Numbered from the stretch's first letter, positions 16,941-26,480 are shown. The stretch: DNA of 64,000 bases from Streptomyces sp. LUP30 (GCF_001746365.1 NZ_MJAJ01000009.1:15644-79643); one strand, 5' to 3'. Program-made: numbers and translations. Notes: generated by a model from the letters alone, not told the origin.

Positions 16941-17642
16941 TCACCTGGTCCGGTGCTCGCCCGCTTCCGGTTGCTCCAACTGGGAGGCGAGGACCGCGGC
17001 CTGGACCCTGCGCTGCACACCGAGCTTCGCCAGCAGACGGGAGATGTGGTTCTTGACGGTCTTCTCGGACAGGTAGAGCTTCTTGCCGATCTCACGGTTG
17101 GTCAGGCCGTCGCCGATCAACGCCAGGATGTCCCTCTCGCGCGGTGACAGGCCCGCCAGCTCGGACGGCACGGCCGGGCTGTCCGCGGGGTCGGCCCGCA
17201 GCGAGCGCATCAGGCGGGCCGTGGTCGAGGGATCCAGCATCGACTGGCCGGCGGCGACGGTGCGGACCGCGGAGACGAGGTCGGATCCCTTGATCTGCTT
17301 GAGGACGTAACCCGAGGCGCCGGCCATGATCGCGTCGAGCAGGGCCTCTTCGTCGTCGAACGAGGTCAGCATCAGACAGGCCAGTTCCGGCATCTGGCTG
17401 CGCAGTTCCCGGCAGACCGAGATGCCGTCGCCGTCGGGCAGCCGCACGTCGAGGACGGCGACGTCGGGGCGGAGTGCGGGGCCCCGGACCAGCGCTTGGT
17501 CGTGGGTGCCCGCATCGCCGATCACGCAGATGTCCGGCTCGGCGTCGAGGAGGTCGGCCAGGCCGCGACGGACGACCTCGTGGTCGTCCAGCAGAAACAC
17601 CCGGATCGGGTCCTGCTCGGTGAAAGTGCGTGGCTCTGGCAT
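16941..17642 (-). CDS. osdR: NarL/LuxR response regulator, DevR/OsdR-like
   Basis: The 233-residue protein has a receiver domain (acidic pair D19-D20 in VFLLDDHEVVRRGL, phosphoacceptor D65 in VAVLDVRLPDGDG, T in MLTSFDDE, K in VLKQIKGSDL) and a C-terminal LuxR HTH. The HTH runs LSPRERDILALIGDGLTNRE then LYLSEKTVKNHISRLLAKLG. That recognition helix is almost the one in M. tuberculosis DosR/DevR as I recall it. In S. coelicolor the equivalent is OsdR. A perfect GGGCC-N4-GGCCC palindrome stands 84 bp upstream, suggesting autoregulation. The likely partner kinase is encoded 10.7 kb away at 28346. The symbol is assigned by similarity and context, not by alignment. Confidence 0.88.
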   Translation of the reverse strand: MPEPRTFTEQDPIRVFLLDDHEVVRRGLADLLDAEPDICVIGDAGTHDQALVRGPALRPDVAVLDVRLPDGDGISVCRELRSQMPELACLMLTSFDDEEALLDAIMAGASGYVLKQIKGSDLVSAVRTVAAGQSMLDPSTTARLMRSLRADPADSPAVPSELAGLSPRERDILALIGDGLTNREIGKKLYLSEKTVKNHISRLLAKLGVQRRVQAAVLASQLEQPEAGEHRTR

Positions 17643-17725
17643 CGCGTCCCCTTGCTTCCCCTGAAGGGACAGGTTGCGGGTTCTCCTTCATGTCGATCAT
17701 CACTCGCCCGGGCCGCCCGCACCAG

Positions 17726-17739
17726 GGGCCGACCGGCCC
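17726..17739. promoter_or_regulatory. Candidate OsdR/DevR-type box, response-regulator promoter
   Basis: GGGCCGACCGGCCC is a perfect GGGCC-N4-GGCCC palindrome, 84 bp from the response-regulator start. It is one of seven related sites found at genes or remnants of this island. Confidence 0.65.
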
Positions 17740-17829
17740 TACCTCGAAGGGAGGACCGGTCCGGGTTTGACCACCCTCGCGCGGGCCATGGTCCGGGCGG
17801 CCCGGGCGGGCGTGGCGTCCGGGGCCGGC

Positions 17830-18294
17830 TCAGACGGTGCTGCCGGCGCCGTAAGGGGCGTACAGGTCCAGCAGGCGCGTCCTGGTCGAGCGGAGTCGGT
17901 GGGCGAGTACCCGGCCGACCCACTGGCTGACGTCGTGGCCCAGCGCCGGGTCTTCCCGGCACATGAACCGGACGGCCGTGGCGTCGAACTCGTAGGCCCG
18001 CACGGGTGTGGTCGCCTCGGCGCCCATGTGCCACACGTGCGGGGGGAAGAGCCAGGACCAGCCGACCAGTTCGTTGTGTCCGAGGTTCTCGACGACGGCC
18101 GCCCGGCGGCCGGGGACGCGCGTGTCGAGTTCGATCCTGCCGGTGCGGATGATCCAGAAGCGGTCCGCGCGTCCGCCCTCTTCGAAGAGGCGCGTTCCCG
18201 GAGGGAAGGACACCTCGTGGGCGATCCGCATGAGCCGCTCGCGGTGATCGGCGGACAGCGAGCGCAGTATGCCGGCGGTGGGGCACGTGTTCAT
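17830..18294 (-). CDS. Stand-alone cyclic-nucleotide-binding (Crp-fold) protein without HTH
   Basis: The 154-residue protein is a single cNMP-binding beta-roll. ILRSLSADHRERLMRIAHEV leads into FPPGTRLFEEGGRADRFWII, then RTGRIELDTRVPGRRAAVVE, GHNELVGWSWLFPPH and a C-helix region ending RTRLLDLYAPYG. Crp/Fnr regulators are about 220-240 residues with a DNA-binding tail, and that tail is absent here. The typical cAMP phosphate-binding R-S pair is not obvious, so the ligand is uncertain. A box-like palindrome lies 68 bp upstream. It probably acts as a sensor or partner protein within the dormancy island. SD GGGAG precedes the ATG. Confidence 0.85.
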   Translation of the reverse strand: MNTCPTAGILRSLSADHRERLMRIAHEVSFPPGTRLFEEGGRADRFWIIRTGRIELDTRVPGRRAAVVENLGHNELVGWSWLFPPHVWHMGAEATTPVRAYEFDATAVRFMCREDPALGHDVSQWVGRVLAHRLRSTRTRLLDLYAPYGAGSTV

Positions 18295-18361
18295 GGCCTG
18301 TCTCCCTCGAGGGGTCCCGACTTCCACTGCCACCCTGCGCCCCGGCGTCGAGCGGGGCCAT

Positions 18362-18375
18362 GGGCCACCTGGCCC
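18362..18375. promoter_or_regulatory. Candidate OsdR/DevR-type box, cNMP-binding gene promoter
   Basis: GGGCCACCTGGCCC keeps both perfect half-sites and lies 68 bp upstream of the cyclic-nucleotide-binding gene (start 18294, minus strand). Confidence 0.6.
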
Positions 18376-18443
18376 ACACCGGTTCCCGGGGCGGCCCCGA
18401 TCGCGAGCGTCCGCCCTCGCTCCGAGGCCCAGGGGGCGCCGGC

Positions 18444-20156
18444 CTACTGACGGCCCAGCCACGCCCGGTACGAGGCCACGGCCGTCGGGAGGGTCGGGAA
18501 GATCAGCTCCTCGCCGACCGAAGCGGTCAGGCCGTACGCGGTCAGGTCGGCCCACAGGTCCTGCTTCACCCGGGCGAGGGCGAACACGACGCCGCGGTGC
18601 ACGAGTTCGCGGCGCAGCTCGTCGACCGCGTCGAGGGCGGTGATGTCCACCTCGACATTGGCCTCGGTGTTGAGGACGAACCAGCGCACCGGGTCGCTCT
18701 GCTCGTCGACGGCGGCCAGCGCACGCCTGCGGAAGTTCTCCGCGTTGGCGAAGAACAGCGGCGAGTCGTAGCGGTAGATCAGCAGACCGGGGATCGTCCG
18801 GGCGGTGGGATAGTCGTGGACGTCGTGCATTCCGGCCATGCCGGGGACGAGTCCCTCGACGGCGTCGTGCGGGCGGGCCACCCGGGTGAGCAGCTCGGCC
18901 ACGGACAGCCCGACGGCGACGATCACTCCGTACAGAATGTCCAGGGTGAGCACCCCGGCGAGGCACCCGAGCGCCAGGAGCAGTTCACGGCGCCGGAAGG
19001 ACGCCAGCCGGCGGAAGCCCGCGAGGTCGATCATCCGGACCGCGGCGTAGACGACGAGTGCGCCGAGCACGGCGGACGGCGTGCGGGCCAGCAGGGGGCT
19101 GAGGAACAGCAGCACACCGAGTACGACGGCGCCTGCGACCAGTGAGTACGCCTGGCTGTGGGCGCCCGACGAGGAGGCCAGCGCGGTGCGGCTGGCACTG
19201 CTGCTCACCGGGAAGCCGTGCAGCGCCCCGGCGCCGATGTTGGCCGCGCCCAGGGCGAGAAACTCCTGGTCGGCGTCGAGCTCGGGGCCGTCGTCGTCGT
19301 GGTCGGCGAAGGCCCGCGCCGTGAGGATGAAGTCGGTGTAGGCCACCAGGAGCACGCCCAGTGCGGGCAGCACGAGACGCGGCACCTCGCTCAGGTCCGG
19401 CAGGGCGAGAGCCGGCAGACCGGCCGGGATCTCGCCGATCACCTTGAGCCCGTAGCGGCCGTCGAGGTCGAAGGCCGCCACGGCGGCCGTGCCGAGGACG
19501 ACGGCCGCCAGCGGACCGGGCACGAACCTGAGGTAGCGGGCCGGGCCGAACAGGAACACCAGGGCCGCCGCGGAGAAGAGGACGGTGGGGAGGTGCGCGT
19601 CCCCCACATGGGTGACGAAGGACCACAGCTGCGGGAAGAACTCCGAGCCGGTCGTCCGCACCCCGGTGAGTTTCGGCAGCTGGTCCACGATCATGATCAG
19701 GGCCACGCCCGCCAGATAGCCGATGAGTACCGGGCGGGAGAGCAGGTCCGCCAGAAAACCCAGGCGCACGGCCCGGGCGACCAGGCACAGCAGTCCGACC
19801 GTGACCGCCAGGGCCGCTGCCAGCGCGGCGTAGCGCCTGGGGTCTCCGGCGGCGAGCGGCGCGACCACCGTGGCCGTCATGAGGGCGGTGGTGGATTCGG
19901 GGCCGACCGACAGCAGACGGGAGGAGCCGAACAGGGCGTAGAGCGCGAGCGCCGGGAGGATCGCCCACAGGCCGGCCGCCGGGGGCAGCCCCGCCACCCC
20001 CGCGTAGGCCATGACCTGCGGCACCAGGTACGCGGCCACGGTCACCCCGGCGAGCAGATCACCCGGGAGCCACGCACGCCGGTAACCGAGCAGGGTGACG
20101 AGCCCGGGCGCAAGCCGGCGCCATGGCGAGACGCGCGGGGCCGAACTCCTGGACAT
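18444..20156 (-). CDS. SulP-family anion transporter with STAS domain
   Basis: The 570-residue membrane protein has the SulP order. The N-terminal motif LPGDLLAGVTVAAYLVPQVM lies in TM1, followed by GVAGLPPAAGLWA, a GPESTTALM segment, many hydrophobic helices up to about residue 410, and a cytoplasmic STAS domain (RYDSPLFFANAENFRRRALA then LNTEANVEVDITALDAVDEL). SulP proteins carry sulfate, bicarbonate or dicarboxylates, and the substrate is not settled here. The start at 20156 was chosen because GGAAGG lies 6 nt upstream. The in-frame ATG at 20183 has no SD. It is divergent from a universal stress gene, with boxes between them. Confidence 0.92.
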   Translation of the reverse strand: MSRSSAPRVSPWRRLAPGLVTLLGYRRAWLPGDLLAGVTVAAYLVPQVMAYAGVAGLPPAAGLWAILPALALYALFGSSRLLSVGPESTTALMTATVVAPLAAGDPRRYAALAAALAVTVGLLCLVARAVRLGFLADLLSRPVLIGYLAGVALIMIVDQLPKLTGVRTTGSEFFPQLWSFVTHVGDAHLPTVLFSAAALVFLFGPARYLRFVPGPLAAVVLGTAAVAAFDLDGRYGLKVIGEIPAGLPALALPDLSEVPRLVLPALGVLLVAYTDFILTARAFADHDDDGPELDADQEFLALGAANIGAGALHGFPVSSSASRTALASSSGAHSQAYSLVAGAVVLGVLLFLSPLLARTPSAVLGALVVYAAVRMIDLAGFRRLASFRRRELLLALGCLAGVLTLDILYGVIVAVGLSVAELLTRVARPHDAVEGLVPGMAGMHDVHDYPTARTIPGLLIYRYDSPLFFANAENFRRRALAAVDEQSDPVRWFVLNTEANVEVDITALDAVDELRRELVHRGVVFALARVKQDLWADLTAYGLTASVGEELIFPTLPTAVASYRAWLGRQ

Positions 20157-20271
20157 CTGCCGCCTTCCGTCGTCTGCCCTCATGATCCACCGCTGTGTGA
20201 CCGGGTGCGAGGCCGCTGGCCGCGACCGGCGCGTCCGCGGCGGGATCCGAGCCCAACGGCCCGCGCACACA

Positions 20272-20285
20272 GGGCCGTTCGGCCC
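20272..20285. promoter_or_regulatory. Candidate OsdR/DevR-type box, SulP promoter
   Basis: GGGCCGTTCGGCCC, flanked by A and T to give a 16-bp palindrome, lies 116 bp upstream of the SulP start in the divergent 333-bp region shared with a universal stress gene. Confidence 0.65.
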
Positions 20286-20385
20286 TCTCAGCGCGGACCA
20301 TCGGCATCCGGCGCCGACACGGGTGAAGGACGAGGGTCGGTCACGTCCGGCGATGACGCGACCGACCCGTCTCCGCCGCCGAGCC

Positions 20386-20431
20386 GGGCAGGGGCCGTTG
20401 GTCCGGAATCCGGGACCAGTGGCCCCTGCCC
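20386..20431. promoter_or_regulatory. Long inverted repeat carrying two box-like sites before a universal stress gene
   Basis: Arms 20386-20404 and 20413-20431 match at 17 of 19 positions around an 8-base loop. Within it are GGGCCGTTGGTCCG (20392) and GGGACCAGTGGCCC (20412), whose centres are 20 bp apart, i.e. two helical turns. The second is 64 bp from the stress-gene ATG. It could equally fold as an RNA hairpin, but its place upstream of a start favours a tandem regulator site. Confidence 0.6.
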
Positions 20432-20489
20432 GCAGAACCGCCCGAGAACGACGCTGGAATCGGATCCCTCGCCCCAGGAGGTGGAGATC

Positions 20490-21395
20490 ATGCTCCGCAC
20501 CATCACCGTAGGTCTCGACGGCTCGCAGGAAAGCCGGGCCGCCGCGGAATGGGCGGCCCGCGAAGCGAATCTGCGCGGCCTGCCGTTGAAGATCGTCCAC
20601 GTCCGGGAGCCGGTTCCGGAGCCGATGGCGCAGGCGCCGCTTCTCGGTGCGCAGACCCACCGGCACGGGACCGAGCGGGTTCCCCGGGAAGCCGCGGAGG
20701 GCCTCAGGCTGCGCCACCCCGGCGTCGAGGTGCGCACCGAGCAGGTGTCCGGCCGTCCGGCCGAGGCCCTGGCCGAGGCGGCGGACAGCGCCGAACTGCT
20801 CGTCCTCGGCTCACGCGGTCTCGGCGGGCTCGGCGGGTTCATGGTCGGCTCGGTCGGCCTGTCCGTCATCGCACACGCGGACCGTCCCGTCGTGCTGGTG
20901 CGGGCGCTGGAGGTGGCCGCCGACGAGCACGAGCCGGACCCGGTCGGCGTCCCCTCCGCCGCGACGCCCTTCCTGCCCGTGGTCCTCGGGCTCGATGTCG
21001 AGCACCCGGACGAGACGCTGATCGAGTTCGCCTTCGACACCGCCGGGCGCCGGGCGACGCTCCTGCGGATCGTCCACGGCTGGAACCCGCCGCCGTACTA
21101 CGCCTACGGCACGCCCGTCGATCCCGCGCTGCACGAGGCACTGGCCGACGCCGCCGCCGAGGCCCTCGCCGAGGCGGTGCGGCCCTGGCGGCGCAAGTTC
21201 CCGGACGTGGAGGTCGCCGAGGCGTCCCGCTACGGCAGCGCGGCCGTCCACGTCGTGGAGGCCGCACGCGAGGCCTCCCTCGTGGTCGTGGGCCGGCGGA
21301 TCCGCCGCAGCGCCCTGGGCGCCCACATCGGTCACGTCACGCACGCCGTCCTGCACCACAGCGCCGCCCCCGTCGCCGTCGTCCCCCACGGCTGA
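20490..21395 (+). CDS. Universal stress protein, tandem UspA domains (third of four)
   Basis: The 301-residue tandem UspA protein has a canonical ATP loop in domain 1 (LGSRGLGGLGGFMVGSVG) and a degenerate one in domain 2 (VGRRIRRSALGAHIGHV), ending APVAVVPHG. Domain 1 opens TITVGLDGSQESRAAAEWA. It probably heads an operon with the alcohol dehydrogenase, the fourth universal stress gene and possibly phosphoketolase: the gaps are 44, 5 and 74 bp, all on the plus strand. GGAG lies 4-5 nt before the ATG. Two box-like sites precede it. Confidence 0.94.
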   Translation: MLRTITVGLDGSQESRAAAEWAAREANLRGLPLKIVHVREPVPEPMAQAPLLGAQTHRHGTERVPREAAEGLRLRHPGVEVRTEQVSGRPAEALAEAADSAELLVLGSRGLGGLGGFMVGSVGLSVIAHADRPVVLVRALEVAADEHEPDPVGVPSAATPFLPVVLGLDVEHPDETLIEFAFDTAGRRATLLRIVHGWNPPPYYAYGTPVDPALHEALADAAAEALAEAVRPWRRKFPDVEVAEASRYGSAAVHVVEAAREASLVVVGRRIRRSALGAHIGHVTHAVLHHSAAPVAVVPHG

Positions 21396-21439
21396 CCCGC
21401 CCCCGGTCGCTCCCGAACACGCGCGAGGAGAAGAGAGCC

Positions 21440-22462
21440 ATGAAAGCAGCGGTCGTACGAGCGTTCGGCGAGCCCCTGGTCATCGAGGAGCGCCCCGACC
21501 CGCAGCCCGGCCCCGGACAGGTCCGCGTCCGGGTGGAGGCGTCGGGGCTGTGCCACACCGACATCCACGCGGCGCACGGAGACTGGCCGGTCAAGCCGAA
21601 CCCGCCGTTCGTCCCGGGACACGAGGGCGTCGGGCTGGTGGAGGCGCTCGGCGAAGGCGTGACCCACCTGTCCGCCGGGCAGCGGGTCGCCGTTCCCTGG
21701 CTCGGCCGGGCGTGCGGACGGTGCGAGCACTGCCTGTCCGGCTGGGAGACCCTGTGCGAGCAGCAGATCAACACCGGATACGGCTGCGACGGCGCACACG
21801 CCGAGAAGATGCTCGCCTGGGCCGACTTCGCGCAGCCGGTGCCCGACGGCATCACCGCCCTGGAGGCCGCCCCGCTGACCTGCGCGGGCGTCACGACGTA
21901 CAAGGCGCTGAAGGTCGCGGGCGTCCGTCCCGCCCAGCTCGTCGCGATCTCCGGAGTCGGCGGCCTCGGCCATCTGGCCGTGCAGTACGCGAAGATCGCC
22001 GGCGCGACCGTGGCCGCGATCGACGTCACCGACGACAAGCTCCGGCTGGCCACGGAACTCGGTGCGGACATCGTCATCGACGCCCGCACGGAGGACGTCG
22101 GCGCGGTGCTCAAGCGGCACGGCGGCGCGCACGCCGCCATCGCGCTCGCGGTGAACGACGCGGCCTTCGAGGCCGTCAACGCCGGACTGCGGCGCGGCGG
22201 CAGGCTCGTCATGGTGGCCCTGCCCGCACACGGCACGGTCCGCGTGCCCGTCTTCGACACCGTGCTGAACGGCACCTCGGTGATCGGTTCGATCGTCGGC
22301 ACCCGGCAGGACCTCGCCGAGGTCTTCCGACTGCACGCCACGGGCCGCACCGAGGTCGTCTACGAGGCCCGTCCCCTCGCCTCCGTCAACGACTCCATCG
22401 ACGAGGTGCTGCGCGGCGAGGTCAAGGCCCGCATCGTGTTCGACCTCGGCGCGGGACGGTGA
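21440..22462 (+). CDS. Zinc-dependent alcohol dehydrogenase (AdhA/AdhP type)
   Basis: The 340-residue medium-chain dehydrogenase contains catalytic zinc ligands (SGLCHTDIHAAHGDWP and the GHEGVG histidine-glutamate), the structural zinc cluster CGRCEHCLSGWETLC, and the NAD-binding turn SGVGGLGHLAVQYAK followed by AAIDVTDDKLRLA. It should interconvert primary alcohols and aldehydes with NAD(H). Under low oxygen that would re-oxidise NADH by reducing acetaldehyde. Position between two universal stress genes with short gaps indicates co-regulation. Together with phosphoketolase downstream it gives a route from sugar phosphates to acetyl phosphate and, if acetaldehyde is formed, ethanol. Confidence 0.94.
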   Translation: MKAAVVRAFGEPLVIEERPDPQPGPGQVRVRVEASGLCHTDIHAAHGDWPVKPNPPFVPGHEGVGLVEALGEGVTHLSAGQRVAVPWLGRACGRCEHCLSGWETLCEQQINTGYGCDGAHAEKMLAWADFAQPVPDGITALEAAPLTCAGVTTYKALKVAGVRPAQLVAISGVGGLGHLAVQYAKIAGATVAAIDVTDDKLRLATELGADIVIDARTEDVGAVLKRHGGAHAAIALAVNDAAFEAVNAGLRRGGRLVMVALPAHGTVRVPVFDTVLNGTSVIGSIVGTRQDLAEVFRLHATGRTEVVYEARPLASVNDSIDEVLRGEVKARIVFDLGAGR

Positions 22463-22467
22463 GGACC

Positions 22468-23340
22468 ATGGACCTGCCGATCGTCGTGGGCGTGGACGGC
22501 TCGGAACCTAGCCTGCGGGCCGCCGACTGGGCCGCCGACGAGGCCGCCCTGCGCGGGGCCCCGCTGCGGCTGGTGTACGCCTCCCTCTGGGAGCGCTACG
22601 AGGGCGAGTCCCTCGCGGAGGACATCGGCAAGCCGCCCGAGCAGGTGCGGGCCGAGGACATCGTGCGGGTGGCCGCGGAACGCGCCCGGCTGCGGCAGGC
22701 CGGCGTCGACATCTCCACCGACGTGCTGCCGGAGGAGCCCGAGTACGCGCTCGTCCGTGAGGGACGCGGCGCCTGCGCGCTGGTGCTCGGCACCCGCGGT
22801 CGCAGCGGCCTGGCGGAGATGCTGCTCGGCTCGGTGAGCCTGACCGTGGCCGCGCACGCCGACTGCCCGGTGATCGTGGTGCGTCCCGGCAACGACAACC
22901 AGGTCCGTGCAGGTGCACACGGCCGCGTGGTCGTGGGCGTCGGGGAGCAGGGCGCGGACTCCGCGGCGCTGCGCTTCGCCGTCCGGGAGGCGAGGCTGCG
23001 CCATGCGAGCCTGGACGCCGTACGGGCCTGGCGGTGCCCCGCGCACGAGAGCACCGACCATCCCCTGCTCGCCGGCGAGCCCGCGCGGCTGCACGAACAG
23101 CACGCTGTCGAGGTCCTGGACAGGGCGTTGAAGGAGACGCCCGCAGACATGGACCTTCACCGGCTGACGGTCGAGGGCCCGGCCCGCAGGGTCCTGCTGA
23201 ACGCCTCGCACGAGGCCGACCTGCTGGTGGTCGGCGCCCGCCGCAAGCAGGGACACCCGGGGCTCCAGCTGGGGCGTGTGGCCCACGCGGTCCTGCACCA
23301 CCCGGCCTGCGCCGTCGCCGTCGTACCCGAGCCGGCGTGA
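22468..23340 (+). CDS. Universal stress protein, tandem UspA domains (fourth of four)
   Basis: The 290-residue tandem UspA protein opens [20 protein letters not shown]. Domain 1 has the canonical loop [18 protein letters not shown]. Domain 2 is degenerate ([17 protein letters not shown]). The ATG lies 5 bp after the ADH stop, with GGTGAGG overlapping that stop serving as SD. An in-frame GTG at 22459 would overlap the ADH gene and is less likely. Translational coupling to ADH is likely. Its role is presumably ATP-dependent stress signalling or protection in non-growing cells, by analogy with Rv2623 and related proteins. Confidence 0.93.
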   Translation: MDLPIVVGVDGSEPSLRAADWAADEAALRGAPLRLVYASLWERYEGESLAEDIGKPPEQVRAEDIVRVAAERARLRQAGVDISTDVLPEEPEYALVREGRGACALVLGTRGRSGLAEMLLGSVSLTVAAHADCPVIVVRPGNDNQVRAGAHGRVVVGVGEQGADSAALRFAVREARLRHASLDAVRAWRCPAHESTDHPLLAGEPARLHEQHAVEVLDRALKETPADMDLHRLTVEGPARRVLLNASHEADLLVVGARRKQGHPGLQLGRVAHAVLHHPACAVAVVPEPA

Positions 23341-23414
23341 GTTCCGCCTTCACGACGGCCGCCTCCGTCCAAGACCGCCCGACGATCCCACGCCGACGAC
23401 ACCCGGAGACCACC

Positions 23415-25796
23415 ATGGCCACGGTCCGACACCAGGACGCCACCGCACTGACCGACGACGAGATGCGCACCCTGGACGCCCACTGGCGGGCCGCCAACTA
23501 CCTGGCCGCCGGACAGATCTACCTGATGGCCAACCCCCTGCTGACCGAGCCCCTGAGGCCCGAGCACATCAAGCCCCGGCTGCTCGGCCACTGGGGCACC
23601 TCGCCCGGCCTCAACCTCGTGTACACCCACCTCAACCGGGTGATCAAGGCGCGGGGGCTCGACGCCCTGTGCGTCTGGGGCCCGGGCCACGGAGGCCCGT
23701 CCGTCCTGGCCAACTCCTGGCTGGAGGGCAGCTACAGCGAGACCTACCCGGACGTGCCGCGGGACGGCGCGGGCATGGCCCGGCTCTTCCGGCAGTTCTC
23801 CTTCCCGGGCGGAGTGCCCAGCCACGTCGCCCCGGAGACACCCGGTTCCGTCCACGAGGGCGGAGAGCTCGGCTACTCCCTGGCCCATGCCTACGGCGCC
23901 GCCTTCGACAATCCCGACCTGCTGGTCGCCTGCGTGATCGGCGACGGCGAGGCGGAGACCGGACCGCTGGCCGCGGCCTGGCACTCGAACAAGTTCCTCG
24001 ACCCCCTGCATGACGGAGCGGTGCTGCCGATCCTGCACCTCAACGGGTACAAGATCGCCAACCCGACGGTGCTCTCCCGTCTCCCGGAATCCGAACTCGA
24101 CGAGCTTCTGCGCGGCTACGGTCACGAGCCCCTGCACGTGACCGGCGACGATCCGGCCCAGGTGCACCGTGCCATGGCGGCGGCGATGGACGACGCCCTG
24201 GACCGGATCGCCGTGATGCAGCGGAGCGCACGCGAGGACGGCGTCACCGAGCGCGTGCACTGGCCCATGATCGTGCTGCGCACGCCGAAGGGCTGGACCG
24301 GCCCCGCCGAGGTGGACGGCGTCCCCGTCGAGGGCACCTGGCGCGCGCACCAGGTCCCCCTGGCCGGGGTCAGGGAGAACCCCGAGCACCTCCGCCAACT
24401 GGAGACGTGGCTGCGCTCCTACCGGCCCCAGGAGCTCTTCGGCACCGACGGACGGCCCGTCGCCGACGTCCTCGCCTGTGTCCCCGGCGGCGCCAAGCGG
24501 CTCGGCGCCACCCCGCACGCCAACGGCGGCCTGCTCGTCCGCGACCTGCCCCTGCCGGCGCTCGACGAGTTCGCCGTGCCCGTCGACAAGCCGGGCACCA
24601 CCCTGCACGAGCCCACCCGGGTTCTCGGCGACCTCCTCGCCCGGGTGATGAAGGACACCGGCGGCCGCCGCGACTTCCGGCTGGTCGGACCCGACGAGAC
24701 CGCATCCAACCGGCTCCAGGCCGTCTTCGACGTCAGCGGAAAGGCGTGGCAGGCCGAACACCTGCCGGTCGACGAGCACCTCGAACACCATGGCCGGGTG
24801 ATGGAGATCCTCTCCGAACACACCTGCCAGGGCTGGCTGGAGGGCTATCTGCTGACCGGCCGGCACGGACTGTTCTCCTGCTACGAGGCGTTCGTCCACA
24901 TCGTCGACTCGATGGTCAACCAGCACATCAAGTGGCTGAAGACATCGAGGGAGTTGGCCTGGCGTGCGCCCATCGCCTCCCTCAACTATCTCCTCACCTC
25001 CCACGTATGGCGCCAGGACCACAACGGCTTCTCCCACCAGGACCCCGGCTTCGTCGACCACGTCCTCAACAAGAGCCCGGACGTCGTACGCGTCTACCTG
25101 CCGCCGGACGCCAACACCCTGCTGTCGGTGGCCGACCACGTCCTGCGCAGTCGTGACTACGTCAACGTCGTCGTCGCCGGCAAGCAGCCGTGCTTCGACT
25201 GGCTGTCCATGGACGACGCCCGCGCGCACTGCGCCCGCGGCGCCGGGACCTGGGAGTGGGCCGGGACGGACCACGGCGGTGAACCCGACGTGGTCCTGGC
25301 CTGCGCCGGTGACGTGCCCACCCAGGAGGTGCTCGCCGCCGCCCAACTGCTGCGCCGACACCTGCCGGACCTCGCCGTCCGCGTGGTCAACGTCGTCGAC
25401 ATGACCCGGCTGCTGCCGCGTGAGGAACACCCGCATGGCATGAGCGACTTCGAGTACGACGGCCTGTTCACCACCGACAAGCCGGTGATCTTCGCGTACC
25501 ACGGCTACCCCTGGCTCATCCACCGCCTCGCCTACCGCCGCACCGGCCACCGCAACCTGCACGTACGCGGCTACAAGGAGTCCGGCACGACGACGACGCC
25601 GTTCGACATGGTCGTCCGCAACGACCTCGACCGCTACCGCCTCGTCATGGACGTCGTCGACCGCGTCCCCGGCCTCGCGGTGCGGGCCGCCGCCGTACGC
25701 CAGCAGATGGCCGACGCACGCACCCGGCACCAGGCCTGGATCCGCGAGCACGGCACCGACCTGCCCGAGGTCGCCGACTGGACCTGGAACGACTGA
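23415..25796 (+). CDS. xfp: Phosphoketolase (xylulose-5-P/fructose-6-P), TPP-dependent
   Basis: The 793-residue protein has the normal length for Xfp. Recognisable blocks are [57 protein letters not shown], the TPP-binding motif [17 protein letters not shown] with [13 protein letters not shown], and the C-terminal [16 protein letters not shown] and [16 protein letters not shown]. It cleaves xylulose-5-phosphate (and usually fructose-6-phosphate) with phosphate to acetyl phosphate plus a triose or tetrose phosphate. The 74-bp gap after the fourth universal stress gene lacks a clear terminator, so it is probably in the same transcription unit. It gives a redox-neutral energy bypass suited to low oxygen. 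Confidence 0.96.
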   Translation: MATVRHQDATALTDDEMRTLDAHWRAANYLAAGQIYLMANPLLTEPLRPEHIKPRLLGHWGTSPGLNLVYTHLNRVIKARGLDALCVWGPGHGGPSVLANSWLEGSYSETYPDVPRDGAGMARLFRQFSFPGGVPSHVAPETPGSVHEGGELGYSLAHAYGAAFDNPDLLVACVIGDGEAETGPLAAAWHSNKFLDPLHDGAVLPILHLNGYKIANPTVLSRLPESELDELLRGYGHEPLHVTGDDPAQVHRAMAAAMDDALDRIAVMQRSAREDGVTERVHWPMIVLRTPKGWTGPAEVDGVPVEGTWRAHQVPLAGVRENPEHLRQLETWLRSYRPQELFGTDGRPVADVLACVPGGAKRLGATPHANGGLLVRDLPLPALDEFAVPVDKPGTTLHEPTRVLGDLLARVMKDTGGRRDFRLVGPDETASNRLQAVFDVSGKAWQAEHLPVDEHLEHHGRVMEILSEHTCQGWLEGYLLTGRHGLFSCYEAFVHIVDSMVNQHIKWLKTSRELAWRAPIASLNYLLTSHVWRQDHNGFSHQDPGFVDHVLNKSPDVVRVYLPPDANTLLSVADHVLRSRDYVNVVVAGKQPCFDWLSMDDARAHCARGAGTWEWAGTDHGGEPDVVLACAGDVPTQEVLAAAQLLRRHLPDLAVRVVNVVDMTRLLPREEHPHGMSDFEYDGLFTTDKPVIFAYHGYPWLIHRLAYRRTGHRNLHVRGYKESGTTTTPFDMVVRNDLDRYRLVMDVVDRVPGLAVRAAAVRQQMADARTRHQAWIREHGTDLPEVADWTWND

Positions 25797-25816
25797 CCGC
25801 CCCGCACTCCGGAAGG

Positions 25817-25842
25817 AACCCACGCCAAGAACCCACGCCAAG
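25817..25842 (+). repeat. Tandem 13-bp duplication before the flavodoxin gene
   Basis: AACCCACGCCAAG occurs twice head to tail (25817-25829, 25830-25842), just after an SD-like GGAAGG. It looks like a replication-slippage event in a leader. Confidence 0.8.
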
Positions 25843-25919
25843 ACATACGGCTGGTGCCGCCGACGTGGTCGGCCGTCCCACCCACCGGCCGCGCCGACTG
25901 CGAAGGGAGGCGGACCACC

Positions 25920-26417
25920 ATGGCCGACACCGTGCTGGTCACCTACGGAACGACGAACGGATCCACCGCGGAGATCGCCGAAGTCGTCGCCGACGTCCTG
26001 CGCAAGGCCGGACTGTCCGTCGAGTCGACGCCGGCCCGGTCCGTGACGGGCGTCGAACGGTACGACGCCGTCGTGGTCGGCGGCGCGCTCTACGCGGGGC
26101 GCTGGCACAAGGACGCGCGGCGGTTCGTCCGCCGCAACCGCGGCCCCCTCGCGGAGCGTCCGGTGTGGTTCTTCAGCAGCGGTCCCCTCGACGCCTCGGC
26201 ATCCGAGCGGGACATCCCGCCCGTGCGGGGCGTGCGGCGGGCCCTGGACCGACTGGGCGTCAGGGACCACGTCACCTTCGGAGGGCGCCTGGAGGAAGGC
26301 GCCGAAGGGCGGGTGGCCGGGATGATCCTGCGCTCGGGCAAGGGCGGAGACTTCCGGGACTTCCGTGCGATCGAGGCGTGGGCCGAAGCCGTCGCCGCCG
26401 CACTGACGCACACCTGA
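25920..26417 (+). CDS. Flavodoxin-domain protein (protoporphyrinogen-oxidase HemG-like)
   Basis: The 165-residue protein opens VLVTYGTTNGSTAEIAEVVA, the FMN phosphate loop of flavodoxins (T/S-x-T-x-x-T-like), followed by YDAVVVGGALYAGRWHKDAR and PVWFFSSGPLD. The length and the GALYAGRWH motif match Flavodoxin_5 (HemG-like) proteins. It could be a redox carrier or act on a quinone or porphyrinogen. An SD-like GGGAGG lies about 9 nt upstream of the ATG. It follows phosphoketolase in the same direction, with a 123-bp gap containing a slipped repeat. It is downstream of the stress operon and may be part of the same response. Confidence 0.85.
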   Translation: MADTVLVTYGTTNGSTAEIAEVVADVLRKAGLSVESTPARSVTGVERYDAVVVGGALYAGRWHKDARRFVRRNRGPLAERPVWFFSSGPLDASASERDIPPVRGVRRALDRLGVRDHVTFGGRLEEGAEGRVAGMILRSGKGGDFRDFRAIEAWAEAVAAALTHT

Positions 26418-26480
26418 GAGGAGCGGCACCGTTCGGCCGTCCCGACGGCCGGTGGGGAGGACCGGCCGGACAGGCGATGA

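Noticed and set aside
18360..21390. Very long open frames opposite and overlapping SulP and the universal stress genes
   Set aside because: They are antisense or shifted-frame readings caused by high GC. They lack SD sites and family resemblance, and the true genes occupy the same DNA.
23157..26429. A frame of about 1090 codons on the minus strand across phosphoketolase and flavodoxin
   Set aside because: Composition is that of a high-GC shadow (Val/Gly/His/Arg-rich) with no domain. The plus-strand genes are clear.
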